Positions 6,856 through 14,235 of a DNA stretch of 15,586 nt are shown piece by piece. A model generated the notes under the pieces. That model ran no database searches. It saw nothing but the letters and a program-made list of their open reading frames with translations, and was not told the DNA's origin. The DNA comes from an uncultured Eubacteriales bacterium (GTDB lineage Bacteria > Bacillota > Clostridia > UMGS1810), in assembly GCA_900555295.1 (NCBI GenBank), contig USKN01000018.1:1-15586 (forward strand), written 5' to 3'. Positions within the stretch are counted from its first letter, which is position 1. The number at the start of each line of letters is the position of its first letter. The translations under genes and the position numbers were made by a program.

Positions 6856-7097
6856 CATAGAAATTTTCGCCGTTATTGCGTCAAACCCCTTGAAAATACA
6901 ATCGTATTCCCTGCGGTGTTTTTCTTATAACAACAAAAATCTCTTATGTTAAACTGCTCGCACCCGCCACCGAGATGTTTTTTGCAAGATTTTAGTGCGG
7001 CAGGATGCAGGTGGGCTGTCGCCCATCAAAGCCGACAAGCTGAAAGATTGTGAAAAACATCCGGTGTCGGGCAATGCGTGTTCAACTCCCTCTTGCC
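6824..7097. mobile_element. 274-bp non-autonomous, highly structured insertion with inverted ends and TA flanks
   Basis: The ends are inverted repeats: GGCAAGAG...GTATTGG (6824-6850) pairs with GCAATGCG...CTCTTGCC (7071-7097) at 22 of 27 positions. TA flanks both ends (6822-6823 and 7098-7099). Inside are two arms. Arm 1 has a perfect 10-bp stem, GTTTAACATA (6850-6859) with TATGTTAAAC (6945-6954). Arm 2 is a long stem between 6970-6995 and 7040-7064 with an inner TGGGC TGTC GCCCA hairpin. The folded whole would be a three-way junction. It has no transposase or useful ORF. TA flanks suggest a MITE mobilised by an IS630/mariner-type transposase. The RNA-like fold also suggests an ORF-less relative of HEARO/omega-RNA elements of the IscB type. 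I cannot choose without a search. Confidence 0.6.
6970..7064 (+). ncRNA. Candidate structured RNA domain inside the insertion
   Basis: Positions 6970-6995 pair with 7040-7064 over about 23 base pairs, broken only by one bulged A and a tandem G-A/A-G (6988-6989 with 7046-7047). Three pairs are G-U when read on the plus strand, and a fourth G-U extends the inner GGTGGGC/GCCCATC hairpin; on the minus strand these would be A-C mismatches. The enclosed region has a CGGC/GCCG stem (6998-7001 with 7031-7034). Wobble bias and tandem GA point to selection as plus-strand RNA. Arm 1 of the same element shows the opposite bias (several C-A oppositions that become G-U on the minus strand), so the strand of the full transcript is unsettled. 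Confidence 0.4.
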
Positions 7098-7106
7098 TAA
7101 GAAAAA

Positions 7107-7634
7107 CTAAAGTCTTAATTTATATTTTTGTTTGCGTCTTTTTAAAGCGGTAAACACAACAAACACAACAAGTATACCCGTACACGCACCGCCAAAGTCT
7201 ATAAACACATCTTTAAGCAAGCTTGTTCTGCCGGTATAGTTTTGTATAAATTCATCGGTACACGCGGTAAGCAAGCAAAAGAAAAGCGGCATAAACAAAA
7301 GCTTTGTAAACGCTTTTTCTATTAAAAGCATAAATACCGTGTACAATGCGCCAAGCAGCATAAATTCGCTAAAATGCGCGGCTTTGCGCACGTATTCTCT
7401 GTATTTGTCTTGAGGAATTTTTTTGCCCGACAATTTTTGCGTAACGGAGTTTACCGCAGGCTCTGTTGCCGCGGCAACTTTATCGCTTTTATTATTGCTT
7501 GTTTCGGAATTTTCGAGTGAGTTTGAAAAAATAAACGCTGTGGTACACACAATTGCCGCCAGCACAATAATAAAGGCGGTTTTTATATTAAAAAAACTGT
7601 GTTTTTTAAATTTAATACCATTATTTTTAATCAT
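7107..7634 (-). CDS. VanZ-family membrane protein
   Basis: A 175-residue membrane protein with a first hydrophobic segment at about residues 18-38, a polar extracytoplasmic loop rich in Asn/Ser/Lys, and three more membrane segments. The VanZ-like signature is visible: YVRKAAHFSEFMLLGAL and later CTDEFIQNYTGRTSLLKD, then VFIDFGGACTG. VanZ itself gives low-level teicoplanin resistance in enterococci; most homologues have no known function and are thought to sit in the envelope. I start at ATG 7634 rather than the TTG two codons upstream; neither has a strong ribosome site. It is divergent from the penicillin-binding protein gene, which agrees with an envelope role. A resistance phenotype should not be assumed. 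Confidence 0.82.
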   Translation of the reverse strand: MIKNNGIKFKKHSFFNIKTAFIIVLAAIVCTTAFIFSNSLENSETSNNKSDKVAAATEPAVNSVTQKLSGKKIPQDKYREYVRKAAHFSEFMLLGALYTVFMLLIEKAFTKLLFMPLFFCLLTACTDEFIQNYTGRTSLLKDVFIDFGGACTGILVVFVVFTALKRRKQKYKLRL

Positions 7635-7738
7635 TACCAATCATTTCATTCCCATACAATTTTTTACTGCATTTACGCTTTTTGATTTTTTATTATTGGC
7701 ATATTTTGCGTATTTATATAAATATGATTCCAACAAAT

Positions 7739-7767
7739 ATTATATTACAAAAAATTATATATGTCAA
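7739..7767 (-). promoter_or_regulatory. Consensus sigma-A promoter of the VanZ-family gene
   Basis: On the minus strand TTGACA (7767-7762), 17 bp, TATAAT (7744-7739). The transcript leader to ATG 7634 is about 98 nt. The 258 bp between the divergent VanZ and penicillin-binding protein starts are AT-rich; I see no equally clear promoter for the plus-strand gene. Confidence 0.8.
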
Positions 7768-7893
7768 CTGTTTTAACAGTAATAAAATTACAATTGGCGG
7801 AAATACTAAAAAACGAAAACATTATGCAGGCACAGGCAATATAAAATTAAGCACACATTGCCGTGCGTAATTAATACGGGAGCGATTAAAAAT

Positions 7894-9423
7894 ATGTTAT
7901 CACATAAAGAAACAATAACAATACGGCGCAAAATATTTATTGCGGCATTTTCGGGTATACTTTTAATATTGTGTGCCGTACTTCTTAACATAAGCACGGT
8001 AAAAAACGTATTTTATACTCAAAAAGCCGTATCACAGCGTGCGTCGGGTATAGATATACGTCCCTGCCGCGGCGATATTTACGATAAAAATATGATACCG
8101 TTTACAAATACCCACAGCAATAAATTTATATTAAATTCAAACGGTATAAGTTTATATGACGGTAAAAGCGATAAAAATAACGCATATGTTTTTGAAATGC
8201 CGTCAAGGTACGCAGATACATCTGTAATGCATCATATATCAGGCTACTTAAATGCCGATTACTCGGGTGCAAGCGGTATTGAAAAAATATTTAACAAAGA
8301 GTTATCAACAAACAAAAAAATAAGGCTGGATTTAATCAACACCGCGGCGGGCAATCCCACATACAACGGTATGTACAAAATAAAAAATGCCGATTATATG
8401 TCCGACTCCAACATAAAACTTACCGTAGACAGGCGAATACAAAACATTGTTGAAAAAAATATGGATAAATATATAAAAAGCGGTGCTGTAGTTGTGCTTG
8501 ACGTATCGAGTTTTGACATTTTGGCATCGACAAGCCGTCCCGATTTTGACGTAAACGATATTAAAAGCGCTGTTTCATCGGCAAGCAGCCCCCTTGTAAA
8601 CCGCGCATTTTCGGCATATAATGCCGGCAGTATTTTTAAAATTATTACAGCCTGCGGTGCAATCGAAAACGGGATATACAATTTAAATTCGGAGTTTGAT
8701 TGTTTTGGTAAAATTAATTGCGGCGGCAAGGATTTTTTATGCAACGGTACGCACGGGCATATAAATTTAAAGACAGGTTTTGCCAAGTCGTGCAACAGCG
8801 TGTTTTATAATGTGGGGCTTAAATGCGGCGGAAAAATTTTATGTGATACGGCGCAAAAATTTTTGCTTGGCAGCACCGTAACAAATATACCGCAGCTTGA
8901 GGCGCGCGGAAATGTGCCTGTGCGCGGTGTTTACACGGATATGGAAAGCGTTAATTTAAGTATAGGGCAGGGGGAGCTTTTAATTACACCGGTACAGGCG
9001 GCAAATATTGCCTGTATAATAGCAAACCGCGGTGTGTGGAAAAGTATTAACCTTGCCGACAGCATTGTGGATAAAAAAGGCGCAGTTATAAAAAATTTGC
9101 GTAAAAACAATGAGGGCAGGGCAATACCGGTAAGCTGTGCCGACGCGGTAGCCGATATGATGCGCGAGGCGGTGCTTGAGGGCACGGCGCAATCGGCGCA
9201 AAACGGCATAATTGCCATTGCAGGTAAAACGGGAACTGCACAAACGGGGTGGTACAATAATACAACGGACGAACTTAATGTACACGGGTGGTTTATAGGG
9301 TATTTTCCGTATGAAACCCCCAAATATGCTATGGCTGTATTGTGTGAGGACGGGCAGAGCGGTGCCGCATCGTGCATACCCGCATTTAAAGATATTGCGC
9401 TTGAAATTATGTGTAAGGGGTAA
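7894..9423 (+). CDS. Class B penicillin-binding protein, SpoVD/PBP2-like transpeptidase
   Basis: A 509-residue, single-pass membrane protein (segment about residues 14-33) with a short pedestal and a transpeptidase domain that cross-links peptidoglycan outside the membrane. All three active-site motifs are present: SIFK with Ser246, SCN at 299-301, and KTGTAQTG with KTG at 445-447; NLSIGQGELLITPVQ (354-368) is another family block. Cysteines at 270, 276 and 283 lie where SpoVD-like proteins carry cysteines; in Bacillus SpoVD a cysteine pair is redox-controlled during cortex synthesis, so a sporulation role is possible but inferred. It is shorter than SpoVD and lacks a PASTA domain, so a vegetative PbpA-like role is the alternative. 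The ATG at 7894 has GGGAG 11 nt upstream; an in-frame ATG at 7858 lacks such a site. Confidence 0.88.
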   Translation: MLSHKETITIRRKIFIAAFSGILLILCAVLLNISTVKNVFYTQKAVSQRASGIDIRPCRGDIYDKNMIPFTNTHSNKFILNSNGISLYDGKSDKNNAYVFEMPSRYADTSVMHHISGYLNADYSGASGIEKIFNKELSTNKKIRLDLINTAAGNPTYNGMYKIKNADYMSDSNIKLTVDRRIQNIVEKNMDKYIKSGAVVVLDVSSFDILASTSRPDFDVNDIKSAVSSASSPLVNRAFSAYNAGSIFKIITACGAIENGIYNLNSEFDCFGKINCGGKDFLCNGTHGHINLKTGFAKSCNSVFYNVGLKCGGKILCDTAQKFLLGSTVTNIPQLEARGNVPVRGVYTDMESVNLSIGQGELLITPVQAANIACIIANRGVWKSINLADSIVDKKGAVIKNLRKNNEGRAIPVSCADAVADMMREAVLEGTAQSAQNGIIAIAGKTGTAQTGWYNNTTDELNVHGWFIGYFPYETPKYAMAVLCEDGQSGAASCIPAFKDIALEIMCKG

Positions 9424-9485
9424 TTGTGAAATAATTAGGAATGAGGAATTATGAGTGTGGAATGCATAATTAATAATTAAAACAG

Positions 9486-9569
9486 CGGCTTCCCCTCGAA
9501 TATTTTATAATATTAAAATGGGCGACCACATAGGGTCGCCCGTCTGATGAGGTGATAGTTTGCGCACAA
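9486..9569. repeat. Mosaic intergenic palindromic repeat, copy 2 (inverted)
   Basis: This carries three modules of the repeat at 940-1072: a half-palindrome GGCTTCCCCTCGA (9487-9499), the hairpin GGGCGACC...GGTCGCCC (9520-9541), and the inverted module CTGATGAGG...GCGCACAA (9544-9569), which matches 995-1020 with one difference in 26. Module order and spacing differ from copy 1, so the modules shuffle. The copy ends 8 bp before the rex -35 box. Confidence 0.75.
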
Positions 9570-9577
9570 TTCATTGA

Positions 9578-9606
9578 TTGACAAAAAAATCAATAGGTTG
9601 TATAAT
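9578..9606 (+). promoter_or_regulatory. Consensus sigma-A promoter of rex
   Basis: TTGACA (9578-9583), 17 bp, TATAAT (9601-9606). The leader is only about 14 nt before the rex start. I see no clear TTGTG...CACAA Rex operator over it, so autoregulation is not supported by sequence. Confidence 0.82.
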
Positions 9607-9626
9607 TATAGGCGAGGTGATTTTTG

Positions 9627-10265
9627 GTGGAAAAGAAAAAGGTGTCTTTGGTTGTTATAAAAAGACTTCCCCGTTACTACAGATACTTGAGCGATATGCT
9701 CAAAAAAAATATATTAAGAACTTCGTCTAAAGAATTGAGCGAAAAAATGGGAGTTACAGCGTCGCAAATACGTCAAGATTTAAACTCGTTCGGCGGTTTC
9801 GGTCAGCAAGGGTACGGTTACAACGTTAAAGAACTGAGCGAACATATAGGCTCAATTTTGGGTATGGATAAAGGCTACAAAACAATTATAATAGGCGCGG
9901 GTAATTTGGGACTTGCGCTTGCCAATCATAAAACTTTTGAAAAGCGCGGGTTTAAGCTTATAGGCATTTTTGACTCGGACGATAAAAAAACAGGCACCCA
10001 TGCGGCAGGTATAACCGTAAAATCCATAAGTGAACTTGAAAAATTTATTAAAACCCAAAAACCCGATATCGCTATACTTGCCGTTCCAAAATCGGCAGTT
10101 TTTGAAACGGCAAACAATCTTGTATCGTACGGTATTAAGGCTCTTTGGAACTTTACGTACACAGAGCTTGACCTGCCCGACAGCGTTGTGGTGGAAAACG
10201 TGCATTTAAGCGACTCGCTTATGACTCTCTCGTACAGATTAAAACAGCTTGAAGAAAACAAATAG
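9627..10265 (+). CDS. rex: Redox-sensing transcriptional repressor Rex
   Basis: A 212-residue DNA-binding repressor that senses the NADH/NAD+ ratio and controls fermentation and other redox genes in Firmicutes. The N-terminal winged helix (about residues 1-80) contains the family block SQIRQDLNSFGGFGQQGYGY. The Rossmann domain follows with IIIGAGNLGLALA (about 87-99), the NADH-binding glycine motif, and ends with a C-terminal helix (LSYRLKQLEENK) of the kind swapped between subunits. GTG 9627 is chosen because AGGTGA (9615-9620) lies 6 nt upstream; the TTG immediately before leaves only 3 nt. It is a single-gene unit between its own promoter and a terminator. Target genes are not visible here. 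Confidence 0.95.
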   Translation: MEKKKVSLVVIKRLPRYYRYLSDMLKKNILRTSSKELSEKMGVTASQIRQDLNSFGGFGQQGYGYNVKELSEHIGSILGMDKGYKTIIIGAGNLGLALANHKTFEKRGFKLIGIFDSDDKKTGTHAAGITVKSISELEKFIKTQKPDIAILAVPKSAVFETANNLVSYGIKALWNFTYTELDLPDSVVVENVHLSDSLMTLSYRLKQLEENK

Positions 10266-10267
10266 CA

Positions 10268-10308
10268 AAAAACACATATATCACATTTAATGCGGTATAT
10301 GTGTTTTT
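10268..10308. terminator. Bidirectional terminator between rex and the GH35 gene
   Basis: The arm AAAAACACATATA (10268-10280) pairs with TATATGTGTTTTT (10296-10308), a 13-bp perfect stem with a 15-nt loop. A/T tails on both sides let it end rex on the plus strand and the convergent AraC-GH35 transcript on the minus strand. Confidence 0.85.
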
Positions 10309-10323
10309 ATATATTGTTAGTTA

Positions 10324-10351
10324 GGCAATGCGTGTTCGAGTCTCGTTTGCC
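10324..10351. repeat. Solitary 28-bp copy of the insertion-element end
   Basis: GGCAATGCGTGTTC (first half) is identical to the right end of the element at 7070-7097, and the second half ends TTTGCC as there. It is flanked by TA on both sides (10322-10323 and 10352-10353). It is itself a small imperfect hairpin, GGCAA...TTGCC. No partner copy lies nearby, so it is a lone end: a remnant, or a minimal unit of the family. Confidence 0.65.
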
Positions 10352-10380
10352 TATACTATGCACACTTTTTTAAGAAACAA

Positions 10381-12279
10381 TTAACCCACTACAGACTCAA
10401 CAACACCTTTAACTTCGTCTATCCCGTCGAGCATTGCCGTATCGCTGAACGATACTTTCATATCGCGTCCGTCATTTTCAAGCTCCAGCACTACTATCTC
10501 ATTTTTATCTTTTAACAGCTCACCCGGTACATAAAGCGTTTGCTGCGGACCTATCTCCCAATAACGTCCCAAATTAAAACCGTTTATCCACACAACGCCT
10601 TTTTGTGCTTTGCGCATATCCACAAATGTGTCAACGCCTGCCTGTGCGCTAAACTCTCCTTTATAAAATGCGGGGCGGTTATCTTTTTTGGGTTTTGTAA
10701 AATCAATTTTTGATATATCTTTAAGCGGCAGCGAATAGTTTTCCCAGCACGCTTTAACCGAGTAATCCCACGGATAAAGACTTCCGTCATCTTCCATTAC
10801 GTGGAGTTTTACAAAATTTAATATACCTTTGTATTCTGTATGCATTGCAAGTCCATAATTTACTCTGCCCATACTTTCAACAAGAATATCGAGTTTTAAC
10901 CCGCTTTCGGGTATGTAAAATTCTATAGGTTTTGTATCTCTGTCACGCATAAGTGTACCCAAATACTCACCGTTGCCAAACACAATGGCACGGTCGTGCA
11001 GACCTTCAATGTGCAATCTTCTTTTTTTGTTATCGGTGTAATGTGCAAAAGTTGTGTACAGTACAAATCCGTATGCCTGGTTTAATTTTTCAAATGTAAG
11101 AGGCATACCCGATTTTTTTATTACTGCCGCAAGGTTTTCGACATTATCCAAAAGGTCGGCGCTTTGCGTAAGAGTTATTTCTTCAATTTTTTGCGCTTTC
11201 GGCACATATGACGGTACAGCTGTATCATCGGTTGCGCTGTTTTCAAATCCTTTTTTTGCAAGGTATTCTTTAAGCACCTTTTTGCACGCAAAGTACTTTT
11301 CGGTTGGAATACCGCTCTCCGTTACCGGTGCGTCAACATCATAGCTTGTGGCAAAAGGTATAAAGCGGTTTTTTGCACCGGGCAAGTCTGCGCCGAAACG
11401 TCCCACAAGTGCACCGTTTTGAAAACCGAAGTTTGTGCCTCCGCAAAACATATAAAAGTTTACAAAAGTGTTTTTTTGGAGCAATTCTTTATATTTTTCG
11501 GCAACGCTTTCGGCTGTTTGACGTGAAAAATATCCGCCCCACTGCTGGCTTCTGCCTGCCCAAAATTCTGCCGCAAAAAACGGTTTGTCGTTTTGGTATG
11601 CCGTGTAATCGGCGATTGCTTTGTCCGATAATTCGTGGCAGTCTATTGCCGTCCAGTATTCCTTTCGGCTTCCGTTTGTCATTTTATCGGGTTCAACACC
11701 GTTTGCTGTGTAAAGCGGTACGTCAACACCGAGTTCTTTAAGTAAATCGCCCACAGCTTTAACATAATCGGTATCGTCGGCAAAACTTCCGTACTCATTT
11801 TCAACGGCTACCGCAATTATAGGTCCCCCGTTTGTTGACAAATATGGTATAAATTCGGGCGCAAGACGTTTATAGTAGCTTTTTAAATGCTCAAAAAACG
11901 TGCCGCCCAATGTGCGAAGGGTCATATCGGCATCGTTTAAAAGCCAATACGGAAGTCCGCCGAAATCCCACTCCGAACACATATAACCCGACGGACGAAA
12001 CATTACTTTAATTCCTATTTTTTGGCACAGCTCCAAAAATTCTTTAATGTTTAAATTGCCGTCAAAATTAAATTCGCCCTTTTCGGGTTCGTGCAAATTC
12101 CAGGGTACATATGTTTGCACCGCCGTAAGCCCAAAGTCTTTCATAAGACGGAGACGGCGCTCCCAGCCTTCTTTAAAAAATCTAAAGTAATGCATATCGC
12201 CCGACGCAAGATAAAAAGGCTTTCCGCCAAGCAATAAACCGTCTTTTGTTATTTCGAGTTTTTCTCCTGTTTTACCCAT
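10381..12279 (-). CDS. Beta-galactosidase, glycoside hydrolase family 35
   Basis: A 632-residue enzyme that removes terminal beta-linked galactose, probably from host or plant glycans. The N-terminal TIM barrel (about residues 10-340) shows the GH35 pattern: GDMHYFRFFKEGWERRL, TYVPWNLHEPEKGEF and RPSGYMCSEWDFGGLPYWLL. The predicted acid/base Glu162 is in VENEYGS and the predicted nucleophile Glu237 in AAEFWAGRSQQWGG; GGTNFGFQNGA follows. The C-terminal third is beta-rich (VVWINGFNLGRYWEIGPQQT), a jelly-roll block common in this family. There is no signal peptide, so it is cytoplasmic and would act on imported oligosaccharides. A GGAGGAG site overlaps the stop of the AraC gene, 3 nt before this ATG, so the two are coupled. 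Activity on galactosides other than beta-1,3 or beta-1,4 is possible. Confidence 0.93.
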   Translation of the reverse strand: MGKTGEKLEITKDGLLLGGKPFYLASGDMHYFRFFKEGWERRLRLMKDFGLTAVQTYVPWNLHEPEKGEFNFDGNLNIKEFLELCQKIGIKVMFRPSGYMCSEWDFGGLPYWLLNDADMTLRTLGGTFFEHLKSYYKRLAPEFIPYLSTNGGPIIAVAVENEYGSFADDTDYVKAVGDLLKELGVDVPLYTANGVEPDKMTNGSRKEYWTAIDCHELSDKAIADYTAYQNDKPFFAAEFWAGRSQQWGGYFSRQTAESVAEKYKELLQKNTFVNFYMFCGGTNFGFQNGALVGRFGADLPGAKNRFIPFATSYDVDAPVTESGIPTEKYFACKKVLKEYLAKKGFENSATDDTAVPSYVPKAQKIEEITLTQSADLLDNVENLAAVIKKSGMPLTFEKLNQAYGFVLYTTFAHYTDNKKRRLHIEGLHDRAIVFGNGEYLGTLMRDRDTKPIEFYIPESGLKLDILVESMGRVNYGLAMHTEYKGILNFVKLHVMEDDGSLYPWDYSVKACWENYSLPLKDISKIDFTKPKKDNRPAFYKGEFSAQAGVDTFVDMRKAQKGVVWINGFNLGRYWEIGPQQTLYVPGELLKDKNEIVVLELENDGRDMKVSFSDTAMLDGIDEVKGVVESVVG

Positions 12280-12282
12280 TTT

Positions 12283-13161
12283 TTACTCCTCCGTTATATT
12301 TATTCGGTATACCGAGGGACTCACCCCAACGGCTTTTTTAAATACACGTCTGAATTGGCTTGCATCGTCGTAACCGACGCTTTCGGCAATTTTATCTGTG
12401 TTTGAATTTGTGGTTTTAAGCAGTTCGCACGCTTTTTCAACACGTATTTTTTGTATGTATTCCGACATTGTTGTACCCGTAATATCTTTAAAAACTTTGC
12501 ATAAGTGATTGGGACTTAAAAAGGCCGATTTTGCAAGCTCGTCAAGAGAAATTTTGGTTGAATAATGTTTTTGAATATACCTTAAAACAGTATTTACATA
12601 TTCCGTTTTGGCATTGTAAACCGCCGAATTATTTAAATTTTGCTTTTGATACAAACGTGTAAAGTAAACAAGTATTTGCAGCAAACAGCCAAGCATAACT
12701 CCCGCGCTTCCCATTTTTGAATTTTGGTATTCATTGTACACCGTTAAAAAAAGACTGCGCATATTTTGCGCACCGCCGTATACGTATATAAACGGTTTTT
12801 GTGCGTATTCATCGGGAAATACGGTTTTGTACAGCACATCAACCGCAACCGATGTTAAAGAATTAAACATAACCGCCGAATTTATAATAAGCTCGGGCAT
12901 AAAACAGCAGTTTATAAGCTCAATCGGGTTATCCCCGTCCGATACAAAACAGTGCGGAGTACCGCAGTTTGTAAAAAAAACATCATCTGCCTTTACGGGT
13001 ATTTGAGCATCACCTATTTTATGCACACCGCTGCCCGACAATATATATTGCAATTCTATATAATCGTGCATGTGCTGTCTGCCTTTTGAACGCTCGCATA
13101 TTTTGTTTGCAAATATTCCTTTATCGCTTTTTAAAAGACCGGTTAAATGTATAGTTTCCAT
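12283..13161 (-). CDS. AraC-family transcriptional regulator with cupin sensor domain
   Basis: A 292-residue regulator. The N-terminal part (to about residue 130) is a cupin-like sugar-sensing domain (HMHDYIELQYILSGSGVHKI, then DDVFFTNCGTPHCF). The C-terminal ~100 residues are the double helix-turn-helix of AraC proteins (ISLDELAKSAFLSPNHLCKVF and DKIAESVGYDDASQFRRVFK, ending GVSPSVYR). ATG 13161 is chosen because CGGTGA lies 8 nt before it; the upstream in-frame GTG (13173) is part of that site. It is the first gene of a two-gene operon with GH35 beta-galactosidase. The natural inference is that it senses a galactoside and activates its own operon, with a transporter encoded elsewhere. Confidence 0.9.
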   Translation of the reverse strand: METIHLTGLLKSDKGIFANKICERSKGRQHMHDYIELQYILSGSGVHKIGDAQIPVKADDVFFTNCGTPHCFVSDGDNPIELINCCFMPELIINSAVMFNSLTSVAVDVLYKTVFPDEYAQKPFIYVYGGAQNMRSLFLTVYNEYQNSKMGSAGVMLGCLLQILVYFTRLYQKQNLNNSAVYNAKTEYVNTVLRYIQKHYSTKISLDELAKSAFLSPNHLCKVFKDITGTTMSEYIQKIRVEKACELLKTTNSNTDKIAESVGYDDASQFRRVFKKAVGVSPSVYRINITEE

Positions 13162-13180
13162 AAATTTAATCACCGATATC

Positions 13181-13209
13181 AGTATACACTATTTCGGTTT
13201 GCTTTTCAA
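13181..13209 (-). promoter_or_regulatory. Sigma-A promoter of the AraC-GH35 operon
   Basis: On the minus strand TTGAAA (13209-13204), 17 bp, TATACT (13186-13181). The leader to ATG 13161 would be only about 13 nt. The weaker hexamers suit an activated promoter. Confidence 0.65.
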
Positions 13210-13290
13210 GCGATAACATTAAAATATTTTATAAAATATAAAAATATTTGTTATAATTATAATTCAATACACACCAAAAGTCAAGCAAAA

Positions 13291-13307
13291 ATGAAAATAA
13301 TTTTCAT
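13291..13307. promoter_or_regulatory. 17-bp perfect palindrome between the divergent AraC and dpaA genes
   Basis: ATGAAAAT A ATTTTCAT is a perfect palindrome about 82 bp upstream of the AraC operon -35 box and 16 bp upstream of the proposed dpaA promoter. It could be an operator for either gene, but AT-rich palindromes also arise by chance. Confidence 0.35.
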
Positions 13308-13322
13308 AATTGTTTTTTTGTA

Positions 13323-13352
13323 TTGTCAAATTCGTTTCACACGGCATATTAT
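13323..13352 (+). promoter_or_regulatory. Possible promoter of dpaAB
   Basis: TTGTCA (13323-13328), 18 bp, TATTAT (13347-13352) resembles sigma-A. The same site reads CATATTAT, close to the CATANNNT -10 of sporulation sigma-E, and dpa genes are known to be expressed in the mother cell. The sigma factor cannot be settled from the sequence. Confidence 0.35.
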
Positions 13353-13385
13353 GTAATATCTGTACAAAAAGGAAGGGTAATTTTT

Positions 13386-14234
13386 ATGGAAAATAAAATT
13401 ATTATACTCGGCGGAGACAGCAGAATGGATTATTTATATATGTATTTGGCGGGCGACGGTTTAAATGTTTGCCGTTTGCTCGGTAATAAAAATACAGAAA
13501 AAAACAATACCGAAGATAAGTTTGATATATCGCATATATCGGGCGCGGATATTATAATTTTGGGTATGCCGGCGTCGTACGACGGTATAAATGTAAGTGC
13601 GCCGTTTGCCGATATAAAAGTATCTTTAGCCGATATTGCCGACTCATTCGGCGGACGCACAATTTTTGGGGGTGTACTTCCCAAATCTTTTTGCGAACGT
13701 GCCGAATTAAACGGCATAAATTGTACAGATTATTCAAAAACAGAATCGCTTATGGTATATAATGCCATATCAACGGCGGAGGGTGCAATTTTAACCGCAA
13801 TGCAAAACACACCGTTTACCGTATGCGGCAGTAAGTGCCTTGTAACGGGGTACGGCAGAATAGGCAAAATTTTGGCACAGATGTTAAAAGGATTGGGTGC
13901 GGAGGTAACGGTTTCCGCACGCAAAGACAGCGATTTTGCATATATATTGTCAAACGGTTTAAAGTGCGCCGATTCACAAAATATAAAAACGGCGCTTACC
14001 GATAAAAACATAATTTTTAATACAGTACCGCACAATTTGATAAATAACGAATATTACCGTCTTATAAATAAAGACGCATTAATTATTGACCTTGCTTCAA
14101 AGCCCGGATATATAAATAAAGAGCTGTGCGGTAAATACGGCATAAAAAATGTTCACGCACTCGCGCTCCCGGGTAAAACAGCACCGCAAAGTGCAGGTTA
14201 TGCTATTTATAAAACTGTTAAAAAGGTGATTTAA
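13386..14234 (+). CDS. dpaA: Dipicolinate synthase subunit A
   Basis: A 282-residue protein, SpoVFA/DpsA family, which with subunit B converts dihydrodipicolinate to dipicolinic acid in the mother cell; dipicolinate then fills the spore core with calcium. The N-terminal part contains ILGGDSRMDYLYMYLAGDG; the central Rossmann fold has LVTGYGRIGKILAQML with GYGRIG at 155-160, the NAD(P) site. The C-terminal blocks IIDLASKPGYIN and ALALPGKTAPQSAGYAI are typical of this family. GGAAGGG lies about 8 nt before the ATG. It overlaps no neighbour and precedes dpaB by 1 nt. Unlike the Bacillus spoVF operon, no asd or dapG follows. Confidence 0.93.
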   Translation: MENKIIILGGDSRMDYLYMYLAGDGLNVCRLLGNKNTEKNNTEDKFDISHISGADIIILGMPASYDGINVSAPFADIKVSLADIADSFGGRTIFGGVLPKSFCERAELNGINCTDYSKTESLMVYNAISTAEGAILTAMQNTPFTVCGSKCLVTGYGRIGKILAQMLKGLGAEVTVSARKDSDFAYILSNGLKCADSQNIKTALTDKNIIFNTVPHNLINNEYYRLINKDALIIDLASKPGYINKELCGKYGIKNVHALALPGKTAPQSAGYAIYKTVKKVI

Positions 14235-14235
14235 A

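Noticed and set aside
9540..9626. Rex autoregulatory operator over the rex promoter
   Set aside because: I looked for a TTGTG...CACAA-type inverted site. Only partial matches such as GCACAA in the mosaic repeat are present.
10322..10353. tRNA 3' end, because of a TTCGAGT T-loop-like core and GGCAA/TTGCC outer pairing
   Set aside because: There is no D arm or anticodon arm upstream, the T stem has mismatches, and the same sequence is an end of the element at 6824-7097.
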